From Bacillota bacterium (GTDB lineage Bacteria; Bacillota; Clostridia; Lachnospirales; Cellulosilyticaceae), in the NCBI GenBank assembly GCA_023436395.1, contig JAEZJJ010000099.1, forward strand, positions 1-15,910: DNA of 15,910 bases. Direction: 5' to 3'. Positions 1 to 5,745 of this stretch are shown here, in pieces. The number at the start of each line of letters is the position of its first letter. The stretch's first letter is position 1. Position numbers and translations under genes: made by a program. Below the pieces are notes generated by a model that saw nothing but the letters and a program-made list of their open reading frames with translations, did no database searches and was not told where the DNA came from.

Positions 1-95
1 AAGACCCCTTAGAGACTATGAGGTAGATAGGCTTAGGCTGTAAGTGTAGTAATACATTCAGGTACTAAGTACTAATGGTTCGAGGGTTTGACCTA
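1..95 (+). rRNA. rrl: 23S ribosomal RNA, 3' end (partial)
   Basis: The first ~95 bases match the conserved 3' end of bacterial 23S rRNA. They include the AAGACCCCTT block, the GAGGTAGATAGGC block and the terminal GGTACTAAGTACTAATGGTT / CGAGGGTTTGACC segment that closes the molecule. The gene enters from the left edge, so only the last part is present. The exact mature 3' end is estimated from the family. The plus orientation agrees with the 5S and tRNA that follow. Confidence 0.95.
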
Positions 96-175
96 AGAAA
101 TGAACAAAAGTTCAACGGTTAAACAAAAGTTGTAGTATTTGTTTTTGAGAGTGCAAAAATAAAACTCTAAAGATT
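96..175 (+). other. 23S-5S internal transcribed spacer
   Basis: This 80-base AT-rich spacer carries two copies of AACAAAAGTT (103-112 and 122-131), each able to form a tiny hairpin with an AAAA loop. It contains no tRNA. It presumably holds the 3' strand of the 23S processing stem, but the 5' partner lies outside the window, so that cannot be tested here. Confidence 0.6.
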
Positions 176-292
176 TTTGGTGGTGATGCGCTTAGGGGAA
201 ACACCCGTTTCCATTCCGAACACGTAGGTTAAGACCTAAGCGGCCGATGGTACTTGTCTGGAGACGGACTGGGAGAGTAGGTGGCTGCCAAA
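176..292 (+). rRNA. rrf: 5S ribosomal RNA
   Basis: The segment is about 117 bases, the normal 5S length. The ends pair as TTTGG (176-180) with CCAAA (288-292), forming the tip of helix I. The internal conserved blocks are present: GTGATGCGC, ACACCCGTTTCCATTCCGAACACG and the GGTACT / GGGAGAGTAGGTGGCTGCC 3' region. It follows 23S in the same orientation, as in a standard bacterial rRNA operon. The ends could be off by one or two bases. Confidence 0.95.
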
Positions 293-321
293 TTTTTTAT
301 TTGTAAAAAAACATAAAATAT

Positions 322-394
322 CGCGGGATGGAGCAGTTGGCAGCTCGTCGGGCTCATAACCCGAAGGTCACAGGTTCAAGTCCTGTTCCCGCTA
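322..394 (+). tRNA. Initiator tRNA-fMet (CAT anticodon)
   Basis: A full cloverleaf folds. The acceptor stem is 322-328 with 387-393, the D arm 331-346, the anticodon stem 348-352 with 360-364 around the loop CTCATAA (CAT at 355-357), and the T arm 370-386. Three features identify an initiator rather than an elongator tRNA: three consecutive G:C pairs closing the anticodon loop, A:T at D-stem positions 11:24 (A332, T345), and an unpaired first acceptor position, here C322 opposite T393 (C1:U72 rather than the textbook C1:A72). The discriminator is A394. CCA is not encoded, since TTC follows. It lies 29 bases after 5S and is probably cotranscribed with it. Confidence 0.95.
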
Positions 395-397
395 TTC

Positions 398-438
398 AAA
401 AAGCTGTGGTATTTAAAATTAATGCCCAGCTTTTTTTT
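398..438 (+). terminator. Intrinsic terminator of the rRNA-tRNA operon
   Basis: AAAAAGCTG (398-406) pairs with CAGCTTTTT (427-435), and the run of T continues to 438. It starts four bases after the tRNA, so it closes the 23S-5S-tRNA transcript. Confidence 0.85.
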
Positions 439-446
439 CATAAAAA

Positions 447-488
447 TCGAATAATAGCCAGACTTCAAAAAGTCTGGCTATTATTCGA
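447..488. repeat. Perfect 19-bp inverted repeat with a 4-base loop
   Basis: TCGAATAATAGCCAGACTT (447-465) and its exact reverse complement (470-488) surround the loop CAAA. On the plus strand no T-run follows. On the minus strand the hairpin is followed by TTTTTATG, so it could stop minus-strand transcription approaching the rRNA operon. It may also act as a second barrier behind the operon terminator. Confidence 0.8.
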
Positions 489-611
489 TAAGATGTAAAT
501 TCTTAATATTTTGTGTGGAGTTATATTAATAAATCATTTCCTACTCCTACTCCTATTTCATATTTTTTTAAGATATTTAAGTAAACATATGTTAAAATCT
601 TAAATAATTTA

Positions 612-640
612 TTGAATAGTTAAAATTTTTGTATTAATAT
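612..640 (+). promoter_or_regulatory. Sigma-A-type promoter for the membrane protein gene
   Basis: TTGAAT (612-617) and TAATAT (635-640) are separated by 17 bases. The predicted start of transcription is about 30 bases before the gene's ribosome binding site. The surroundings are so AT-rich that chance matches are possible. Confidence 0.5.
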
Positions 641-677
641 AAAAATGTAAAATAGCAATACTAATCAGGGGGGAATT

Positions 678-1367
678 ATGAAGAAAATTATTGAAATAAG
701 TATTACAATACTATTAATAGGTATTGCTTTAATCTTTATGGGAATAGATACTGTAAGCAGTTATCCTAAGACAATGAAGGATTTTAATCATATAGATTAT
801 TCGGAGCCTATCGAGGGTACATATTTGCAGGGGGATGTAACTTATACATTGGGAACTTATTGTGAAGAATCTTATCAAATTAACTTTATCACAACAAGTA
901 AGGCAAGATATTATTTAATACCTTTTGGTGAAAAGAAGGAAAAATATATTAGTATTAGAGTTCCTAAAGAAGAATTTGCAAAGTTTGATGAATTAAGTTT
1001 TGATGTTAGCGAGGAAGGATATTTTATTGGAAAATATCAAGGACCGGTACGAAGATGTAAAGCTGATGTTGAAAGATATCTCATAAAGAATCTACAATAT
1101 TACTCTTTTGGGCAGGACTATTCAGAATTGTATGTTCCTTATTATATTGACTATACAACAAAAGGTATGGGAATAGAGAAGATAATAATAGGTATAATTT
1201 GTATAATAGGTGGAATGATTGGAACATTTCTTCCGTATTATTTGAGAAGAAAAAAATCATCAATAAATAGCCGCTATGAAAAAATATATAATGATGCAGT
1301 TAGTGTACCTGAGACACCCAAAAAGACTCCTATCAATAAGAATTTATTTGAGGATGATGATTTATAG
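678..1367 (+). CDS. Hypothetical membrane-anchored protein with two transmembrane helices
   Basis: I do not recognise this 229-residue protein with certainty. It has a hydrophobic helix at residues 5-23 and a second at about 168-188, with a soluble region of about 145 residues between them. It ends in a basic, then acidic, cytoplasmic tail (RRKK at 190-193, final EDDDL). By the positive-inside rule both ends (MKK and RRKK) should be cytoplasmic and the middle domain outside. That domain is rich in Tyr and Glu and contains two cysteines, C62 and C127, that could pair. The start is supported by a GGGGGG-rich ribosome binding site six or so bases upstream (CAGGGGGGAATT-ATG). It appears to be a single-gene unit. 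The next gene converges on it and shares its terminator. Confidence 0.8.
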   Translation: MKKIIEISITILLIGIALIFMGIDTVSSYPKTMKDFNHIDYSEPIEGTYLQGDVTYTLGTYCEESYQINFITTSKARYYLIPFGEKKEKYISIRVPKEEFAKFDELSFDVSEEGYFIGKYQGPVRRCKADVERYLIKNLQYYSFGQDYSELYVPYYIDYTTKGMGIEKIIIGIICIIGGMIGTFLPYYLRRKKSSINSRYEKIYNDAVSVPETPKKTPINKNLFEDDDL

Positions 1368-1375
1368 GGATACAG

Positions 1376-1389
1376 ATATTGTACAATAT
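1376..1389. repeat. Perfect 14-bp palindrome ATATTGTACAATAT
   Basis: This palindrome has no spacer and sits nine bases after the stop of the two-helix membrane protein gene. A second inverted repeat, GATTATCTG (1470-1478) with CAGATAATC (1503-1511), lies in the same gene-free stretch. No function is evident, and both could be chance in AT-rich DNA. Confidence 0.5.
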
Positions 1390-1548
1390 ATGCCAGTAGT
1401 GAGGAAGATTTAAATGAAACTAATGATACAGTCTAACTCATGTATTTGCAATCAAGGCTGTATAGCAATGATTATCTGAGTTGTAGTATCTAATGAGTAA
1501 TGCAGATAATCTATAAAATAAGAGATTATAGCATAATGAATATTTATA

Positions 1549-1606
1549 TAAATAAAGGAGGTCTAAAACTAGTACTTAAACTCTAGTTTTAGACCTCCTT
1601 TATTTA
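1549..1606. terminator. Bidirectional terminator between convergent genes
   Basis: A perfect 24-bp stem (1549-1572 with 1583-1606) encloses a 10-base loop. The outer pairs are A/T, so each strand ends the stem in a T-rich stretch. It sits exactly between two convergent genes, and its right end reaches within three bases of the stop codon of the minus-strand gene. Confidence 0.85.
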
Positions 1607-1608
1607 AT

Positions 1609-2019
1609 TTATTTATAAGAAGGGTTATGACGCATAAATTTACCCCAGTTACCATGTGGTATATGTTTTCCTTTGCGAATGACATAGTTTTCATCCATAT
1701 AGATATATACCCAGCACTTAGTAACTGATCCATCTTCTAGGGTAACTGTTCTTTTTTCGCGTGTATAGAGATCAATTTTTGCATCACCAGTATATCCTTC
1801 TAATAAGTCTATACTTTTAAGATGTTTTGAATGGGTTAGAGTGCAAATCTCACCATGGATAAGATTAGATCCAGAAGTGATAGCAGGATAGCCCGCAGGC
1901 AAATGATAAAGTTCACCTTTAATTGTTCCTTTTTCAATAGAACGTACTCTGTTTTTTAACACCTTATCATGATTCCAGAAGTCTTTTAATAAAGAGCCAT
2001 AAACAAATATTTTTTCCAT
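1609..2019 (-). CDS. Gamma-glutamylcyclotransferase-like (GGCT/AIG2 fold) protein
   Basis: Enzymes of this family release 5-oxoproline (pyroglutamate) from gamma-glutamyl amino acids or related gamma-glutamyl amines. The 136-residue protein has the family's N-terminal substrate loop YGSL (residues 7-10), the GELYHLPAGYPA strand-turn (35-46), and DLLEGY, whose Glu74 matches the catalytic glutamate position. A longer frame opens at a GTG (2038-2040). I prefer the ATG at 2017-2019 because an AGAAAGGA ribosome binding site lies nine bases upstream and the family begins at this methionine. The exact substrate cannot be told from sequence; several AIG2-like proteins act on other gamma-glutamyl compounds. 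It lies next to pyroglutamyl peptidase but behind that gene's terminator, so it is probably transcribed separately. Confidence 0.85.
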   Translation of the reverse strand: MEKIFVYGSLLKDFWNHDKVLKNRVRSIEKGTIKGELYHLPAGYPAITSGSNLIHGEICTLTHSKHLKSIDLLEGYTGDAKIDLYTREKRTVTLEDGSVTKCWVYIYMDENYVIRKGKHIPHGNWGKFMRHNPSYK

Positions 2020-2094
2020 AGTCAAAATCCTTTCTAGCACAATATTTAAGCCAAGACTATAAGTAATGTTCTAAATAGCTAATTTATGGAGAAT

Positions 2095-2156
2095 AAAAGG
2101 GAGCTAGCTATAATGAGAGCAGATTTAAAAATTGCTAACACTATAGGTACTCCCTT
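2095..2156 (-). terminator. Terminator downstream of pcp
   Basis: Read on the minus strand, GGGAGTACCTATAGTGTTAGC and a matching arm form an imperfect long hairpin (outer arms 2097-2103 and 2150-2156). TTTTATT follows (2098 downwards). It lies about 50 bases beyond the pcp stop and separates pcp from the gamma-glutamylcyclotransferase gene. Confidence 0.75.
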
Positions 2157-2204
2157 AAAAATACCGTATTTAATTAGTTTAAATGAGATACCTAATAGAT
2201 TCAA

Positions 2205-2846
2205 CTAGCAGATTTCGCCAGCAGCAATATGAAGATCTTCTGTATGAGTTGCAGTAGCTTCAATGCAAAGGGCTAAACCTTTAGTAATGTCTGATTGTGA
2301 CATAGAAGGCATATTTGCTTTAGCAGTTACTTGAGCTGGAATATATGGTACGTGAATAAAGCCACCACGCATATTTGGATACTCTGTATGAATCATGTGC
2401 ATAATGCCGTACATAACATGGTTACATACGAAAGTACCTGCAGTATTAGATACTGATGCAGGGATACCAGCTTTAACCATAGCTTGAGTCATAGCTTTGA
2501 TTGGAAGGTTAGTAAAGTAAGCAGCAGGACCGTTTTCTGCAACAGAAGCATCTACTGGTTGATTACCTTCATTATCTTTAATACGAGCATCATCTACGTT
2601 GATTGCAACACGTTCAGGTGTTACTCCAAAACGTCCGCCAGCTTGACCTACAGAGATAACAACATCTGGCTTGTGAGTTTCTACTGCTTTTTTGATAGTT
2701 TCTAAGCTTTTTCCAAATACAGTTGGAATTTCAATTTTAATAACTTCTGTATCACCAATCATGTTTGGAAGTGCCATAACTGCTTCTAATGCTGGATTGA
2801 CACTTTCCCCACCGAATGGATCAAAACCTGTAATTAATACTTTCAT
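2205..2846 (-). CDS. pcp: Pyroglutamyl-peptidase I (pyrrolidone-carboxylate peptidase)
   Basis: This cytoplasmic cysteine peptidase (MEROPS family C15) removes N-terminal pyroglutamate from peptides. The 213-residue length is normal. The N-terminal MKVLITGFDPFGGESVNP signature is intact. The catalytic triad is visible: Glu78 in GVTPERVA, Cys141 in TFVCNHVMY and His165 in GFIHVPYIP. The start at MKVLITGF is fixed by the family. No ribosome binding site lies directly in front of the ATG. The only good one, AGGAGG at 2895-2900, is 48 bases away across a hairpin. A terminator-like hairpin separates it from the DUF979 gene upstream, yet I see no convincing promoter between them, so expression may depend on readthrough. 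Co-location with DUF969/DUF979 genes is a recurrent arrangement for pcp in Firmicutes. Confidence 0.97.
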   Translation of the reverse strand: MKVLITGFDPFGGESVNPALEAVMALPNMIGDTEVIKIEIPTVFGKSLETIKKAVETHKPDVVISVGQAGGRFGVTPERVAINVDDARIKDNEGNQPVDASVAENGPAAYFTNLPIKAMTQAMVKAGIPASVSNTAGTFVCNHVMYGIMHMIHTEYPNMRGGFIHVPYIPAQVTAKANMPSMSQSDITKGLALCIEATATHTEDLHIAAGEIC

Positions 2847-2903
2847 GTTTATTCTGCTACTAGAAATAAGGCAAATGAATAGTTGCCTAGTAGCCCTCCT
2901 TTT
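2847..2903 (-). promoter_or_regulatory. Hairpin between the Shine-Dalgarno and the start codon of pcp
   Basis: Reading the minus strand, AAAAGGAGG is followed at once by GCTACTAG (2894-2887), about 23 bases, then CTAGTAGC (2863-2856), then AGAATAAAC and the ATG. The two 8-base arms are perfectly complementary, and GCAA/TTGC inside them adds four more pairs. Folding removes 39 bases and leaves nine between AGGAGG and ATG. Without folding the spacing is 48. No other purine-rich site lies near the ATG. The translational role is inference. Confidence 0.6.
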
Positions 2904-2925
2904 AATATAAGTACATTTAATTTAT

Positions 2926-2974
2926 AAAAGGGGCTATCGTAAGGTAGATATTACAATATCTTCACGATAGCCTC
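2926..2974 (-). terminator. Terminator or attenuator between DUF979 gene and pcp
   Basis: On the minus strand GAGGCTATCGT (2974-2964) pairs over 11 positions (one G:T) with 2940-2930. An inner GATATT/AATATC extends the stem, and TTTTATAAATT follows. It begins about 20 bases after the DUF979 stop. It is probably partial, because pcp shows no strong promoter of its own. Confidence 0.75.
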
Positions 2975-2995
2975 TAAAGTTATACTAGTGTATGA

Positions 2996-3913
2996 CTAGA
3001 ATCCAAAGAAATACATAAGAGCAATGTGCGCAAGTAATAATGGAATTGCTACATATGCTTGGTATTTGATAACTGCATTTTTATTTTTTATATTTAATAA
3101 CGCTACTGGAAGCATATTAAAGTTAGCAGCCATAGGTGTTAAGAGTGTTCCGCAATAACCTGCTGTAAGAGCAAGTGTTGCACAAACAACAATATTTCCA
3201 CCTTGCATAAATACGAATGGTACACCAATACCAACAGTGATTACTGAGAAGGCAGCAAATGCATTACCCATAATCATTGTGAATAATGCCATACCGATAC
3301 AGTAAGCTGATACACCAATTAAGATATTACCTTCTGGAATGAAGTTAGAGATATTGTTTGCAATTACATCACCAACTCCAGCAGCTGTAAAGAGTGTACC
3401 AAGTGAAGCAAGAAGCTGAGGTAAGATTGCTGTTACACCTACAGCTTGGAACATACGGTCGCTATCACTAGCAACTGTTTTAACGTCTGCTTTAGTAAGG
3501 AATAAAGTAATAATGAGTGTAATAGCAGCAGCAATACCAATAGCTACTGTACCATTAAAGTTTGTAAATTTAGCAATACAAATAACTAAACTAGCAATTA
3601 GAATAGATGGAATAAATACTTTATTGCCTAATGCTTTAGCTTTTTCAGCTGAAAAAGCAGCCGCTGGTGCATTTACTTTACCATGCTTAACTTGTTTAGT
3701 TGCTGTAAGGACACCAATTACAAGAAGTAAGATACCAACTACAGTACCAGGTAAATAAGAACTAAATACAAAAATTGTACCTAAGATTGACCAAAAAAGA
3801 GTAGTCCCAATACGGGCTTGATTCTCTTTGCATTTAAAGATATTGAAAGCTACTAAATACATCAATAACCCAACTACTATATAAAAAATTTCAAGTAAGA
3901 TTTCGTTACTCAT
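2996..3913 (-). CDS. DUF979 family membrane protein, probable permease subunit
   Basis: The 305-residue protein is almost entirely hydrophobic, with about nine or ten predicted helices and short polar loops. The longest loop is around residues 75-100 (KQVKHGKVNAPAAAFSAEKAKALG). Its composition and its DUF969 partner identify it as DUF979. Conserved-looking helix motifs include ISNFIPEGNILIGVSAYCIGMALFTMIMGNAFAAFSV and GYCGTLLTPMAANFNMLPVALL. The start overlaps the DUF969 stop by one base (TAATG), so the two are translationally coupled and probably form one complex. No function is established for the family that I can state with certainty. The constant neighbourhood with pcp suggests uptake of pyroglutamate or pyroglutamyl peptides. 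Confidence 0.88.
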   Translation of the reverse strand: MSNEILLEIFYIVVGLLMYLVAFNIFKCKENQARIGTTLFWSILGTIFVFSSYLPGTVVGILLLVIGVLTATKQVKHGKVNAPAAAFSAEKAKALGNKVFIPSILIASLVICIAKFTNFNGTVAIGIAAAITLIITLFLTKADVKTVASDSDRMFQAVGVTAILPQLLASLGTLFTAAGVGDVIANNISNFIPEGNILIGVSAYCIGMALFTMIMGNAFAAFSVITVGIGVPFVFMQGGNIVVCATLALTAGYCGTLLTPMAANFNMLPVALLNIKNKNAVIKYQAYVAIPLLLAHIALMYFFGF

Positions 3914-4593
3914 TATTTAGCACCTTCTTTCCTTATAGATTCGTAGTGTTTTGCGATTTTCTTATCCATGATTGTATTTTGAATAAAAGCAAAGATAAGT
4001 GCAATAACAGCTACTGGAATGGCAGCATTAGCTACTGAAAGTGCATCTACTGTATAACCAAGCTCTTCTAAGGTACCAACAATAAGAAGTACACCAGAGT
4101 TGGCTACGAAGATATTTTGTGCAAAGAAGTTACCGAAGTTATCTGCAGCAGCAGACATTGCTTTAATGTCATCTTCAGTTTTTTCATCTAATTTACCATA
4201 TTTACTTGTAACAGCACCTTGTGCCATTGGTTCAATAAGTGGTCTAACAAATTCAGCGTGACCTAATTTTACACCAGCTGCAATTGCAATCTCACGAATG
4301 AACATATAAAGAGTTGCAAGGCGTCCAGCTGACATACCTTTGATTTTTTGAATTAAGTGTGTTGCACGTTCTTTAAGACCATATCTCTCACAAATCCCGA
4401 TAATAGGAAGGATTAATAAGAAAAGTGCCATTGAACGCTGGGCAGTAAAAGTACTACCAAGTGTGTTTAAAATTTCAACGATGTTCATACCACCAAGTAA
4501 TCCTGTGACTACACCGGCAGAAAGAACAACAGCAATAGTGTCAAGCTTCATAATGAAACCAACAACAATCACTAAAATCCCAATAAGTTGCAT
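3913..4593 (-). CDS. DUF969 family membrane protein, partner of DUF979
   Basis: The 226-residue membrane protein has an N-terminal helical hairpin (residues 3-40), further helices around 52-70 and 165-210, and a long central conserved region. That region contains GMSAGRLATLYMFIREIAIAAGVKLGHAEFVRPLIEPMAQGA, followed by the acidic stretch KTEDDIKAMSAAADNFGNFFAQNIF. This is the DUF969 pattern, and it comes first in the operon as usual. The start is supported by AGGAGG six bases upstream (4600-4605). It is coupled to DUF979 by a TAATG overlap. A transporter role is inferred from topology and neighbourhood; the substrate is unproven. Confidence 0.88.
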   Translation of the reverse strand: MQLIGILVIVVGFIMKLDTIAVVLSAGVVTGLLGGMNIVEILNTLGSTFTAQRSMALFLLILPIIGICERYGLKERATHLIQKIKGMSAGRLATLYMFIREIAIAAGVKLGHAEFVRPLIEPMAQGAVTSKYGKLDEKTEDDIKAMSAAADNFGNFFAQNIFVANSGVLLIVGTLEELGYTVDALSVANAAIPVAVIALIFAFIQNTIMDKKIAKHYESIRKEGAK

Positions 4594-4625
4594 ATAAAGC
4601 CTCCTAATATTATGTTGACTATATT

Positions 4626-4654
4626 ATTATACCTAATAATAGGAAGTAAATCTA
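4626..4654 (-). promoter_or_regulatory. Possible promoter of the DUF969-DUF979-pcp operon
   Basis: On the minus strand a perfect TATAAT (4631-4626) lies about 20 bases upstream of the AGGAGG. The -35 region at 17-base spacing reads TAGATT, which is poor. A regulator or another -10 choice may be involved. Confidence 0.4.
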
Positions 4655-5040
4655 TAATTTTACATAAAGTGTTTTAAATTTCCACATAATATCCAAATAG
4701 ATATAAATGGAAATGAAACTTTAAAATATAAGATTGCAGTTATAAATAAGCAATAATAGGGAAAAAAGAGAGATTTTAAAGCATAGAAATAAAAGAAAAG
4801 AGGAATTATTCTGTAATATGCAGGAAAATTAATTCTTGAAATAAGAAGAAATAAGCAAGTATTTATTCTGTTATGCATATTTATGCATAAAGAAGTAGGC
4901 GCAGAAAGATGTAATTTCTTTATCTTAAATTTTTAATAGCATAGTAAGATTAACATAAAAGCAACATAATAATACTAGAGTTAATGTTTTTGATAAGAAA
5001 CATTGATAGGACAGTAAAAGTTAGCATAAGGAGTAAGAGA
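4632..5040. other. Divergent intergenic region with a 20-bp palindrome
   Basis: This gene-free AT-rich stretch separates the minus-strand pyroglutamate operon from the plus-strand ABC operon. The main structure is TTATGCATATTTATGCATAA at 4871-4890: two 9-base arms around TT, also readable as a direct repeat of TTATGCATA. It could be an operator for the ABC genes, whose start lies 150 bases further on. I find no convincing -35/-10 pair for those genes. A 72-codon hydrophobic minus-strand frame here has no ribosome binding site and is not called. Confidence 0.5.
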
Positions 5041-5745
5041 GTGAGTGCATACATTAGTTTTAAGGACATCAAGAAAATTTATGAAATGGGAGAAGTAGTG
5101 ATTAAAGCAGTTGATGGGGTAGACTTTGATATTAATAAAGGTGAATTTGTTATTATCGCTGGAAGCAGTGGAGCTGGAAAAAGTACTGTATTAAATCTTT
5201 TAGGTGGAATGGACGTTCCTACTTCAGGGGATTTGATTGTAGATGGCATAAATATTAGTGGCTTCAATAGAAAGCAGTTAACTGATTATCGAAAAAATGA
5301 TATAGGGTTTGTCTTTCAGTTTTATAATTTAGTTCAAAATCTAACAGCTAGAGAAAATGTAGAGTTAGCCACACAACTTATAAAAAATCCATTAGATATA
5401 GAAGAAATTTTAGATGAGGTAGGCTTACAAGAAAGAAAGAATAACTTTCCTTCCCAGCTTTCTGGAGGAGAACAACAGAGAGTTGCAATTGCAAGGGCTA
5501 TTGCTAAGAATCCAAAATTATTATTGTGTGATGAGCCCACAGGAGCGTTGGACTATAACACAGGTAAGGCTGTTTTAAGTTTACTCCAAAAAATGTGTAG
5601 GCAGATGCATATGACAGTGGTTGTGATAACCCACAATTTAGCACTGACACCAATGGGGGATAAAGTGATTTATATGAAGAATGGAAAAGTAGAACGTATA
5701 GAGCTTAATCCTGAACCTACACCTATAGAAAGGATTGAGTGGTAA
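5041..5745 (+). CDS. ABC transporter ATP-binding protein, MacB/LolD type
   Basis: This 234-residue ATPase powers the FtsX-family permease encoded next. All motifs are intact: Walker A GSSGAGKST (41-49), Q-loop Gln93 in FVFQFYNL, signature LSGGEQQR (140-147), Walker B LLLCDEPTGALD (from 160) and H-loop His198 in VITHN. The DEPTGALD form and the FQFYNL Q-loop are typical of the MacB/LolD/FtsE branch. An ATG frame opens at 4984, but the GTG at 5041 is preferred: AAGGAG lies seven bases in front of it, and the protein then starts at the usual MxxYISFKDIKKIYEMG. The preceding 19 residues are basic and fit no family member. The stop overlaps the permease start by one base. Confidence 0.95.
   Translation: MSAYISFKDIKKIYEMGEVVIKAVDGVDFDINKGEFVIIAGSSGAGKSTVLNLLGGMDVPTSGDLIVDGINISGFNRKQLTDYRKNDIGFVFQFYNLVQNLTARENVELATQLIKNPLDIEEILDEVGLQERKNNFPSQLSGGEQQRVAIARAIAKNPKLLLCDEPTGALDYNTGKAVLSLLQKMCRQMHMTVVVITHNLALTPMGDKVIYMKNGKVERIELNPEPTPIERIEW

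Noticed and set aside
1368..1548. Remnant of a decayed gene after the two-helix membrane protein
   Set aside because: All frames are interrupted by frequent stops, and no recognisable protein fragment could be read.
4660..4878. 72-codon hydrophobic minus-strand reading frame
   Set aside because: It has no ribosome binding site. Its Phe/Tyr/Ile-rich composition is what random AT-rich DNA gives, and it lies in a promoter region.
4984..5040. N-terminal extension of the first ABC ATPase from the ATG at 4984
   Set aside because: The extra basic residues match no family member, and the GTG at 5041 has AAGGAG at ideal distance.
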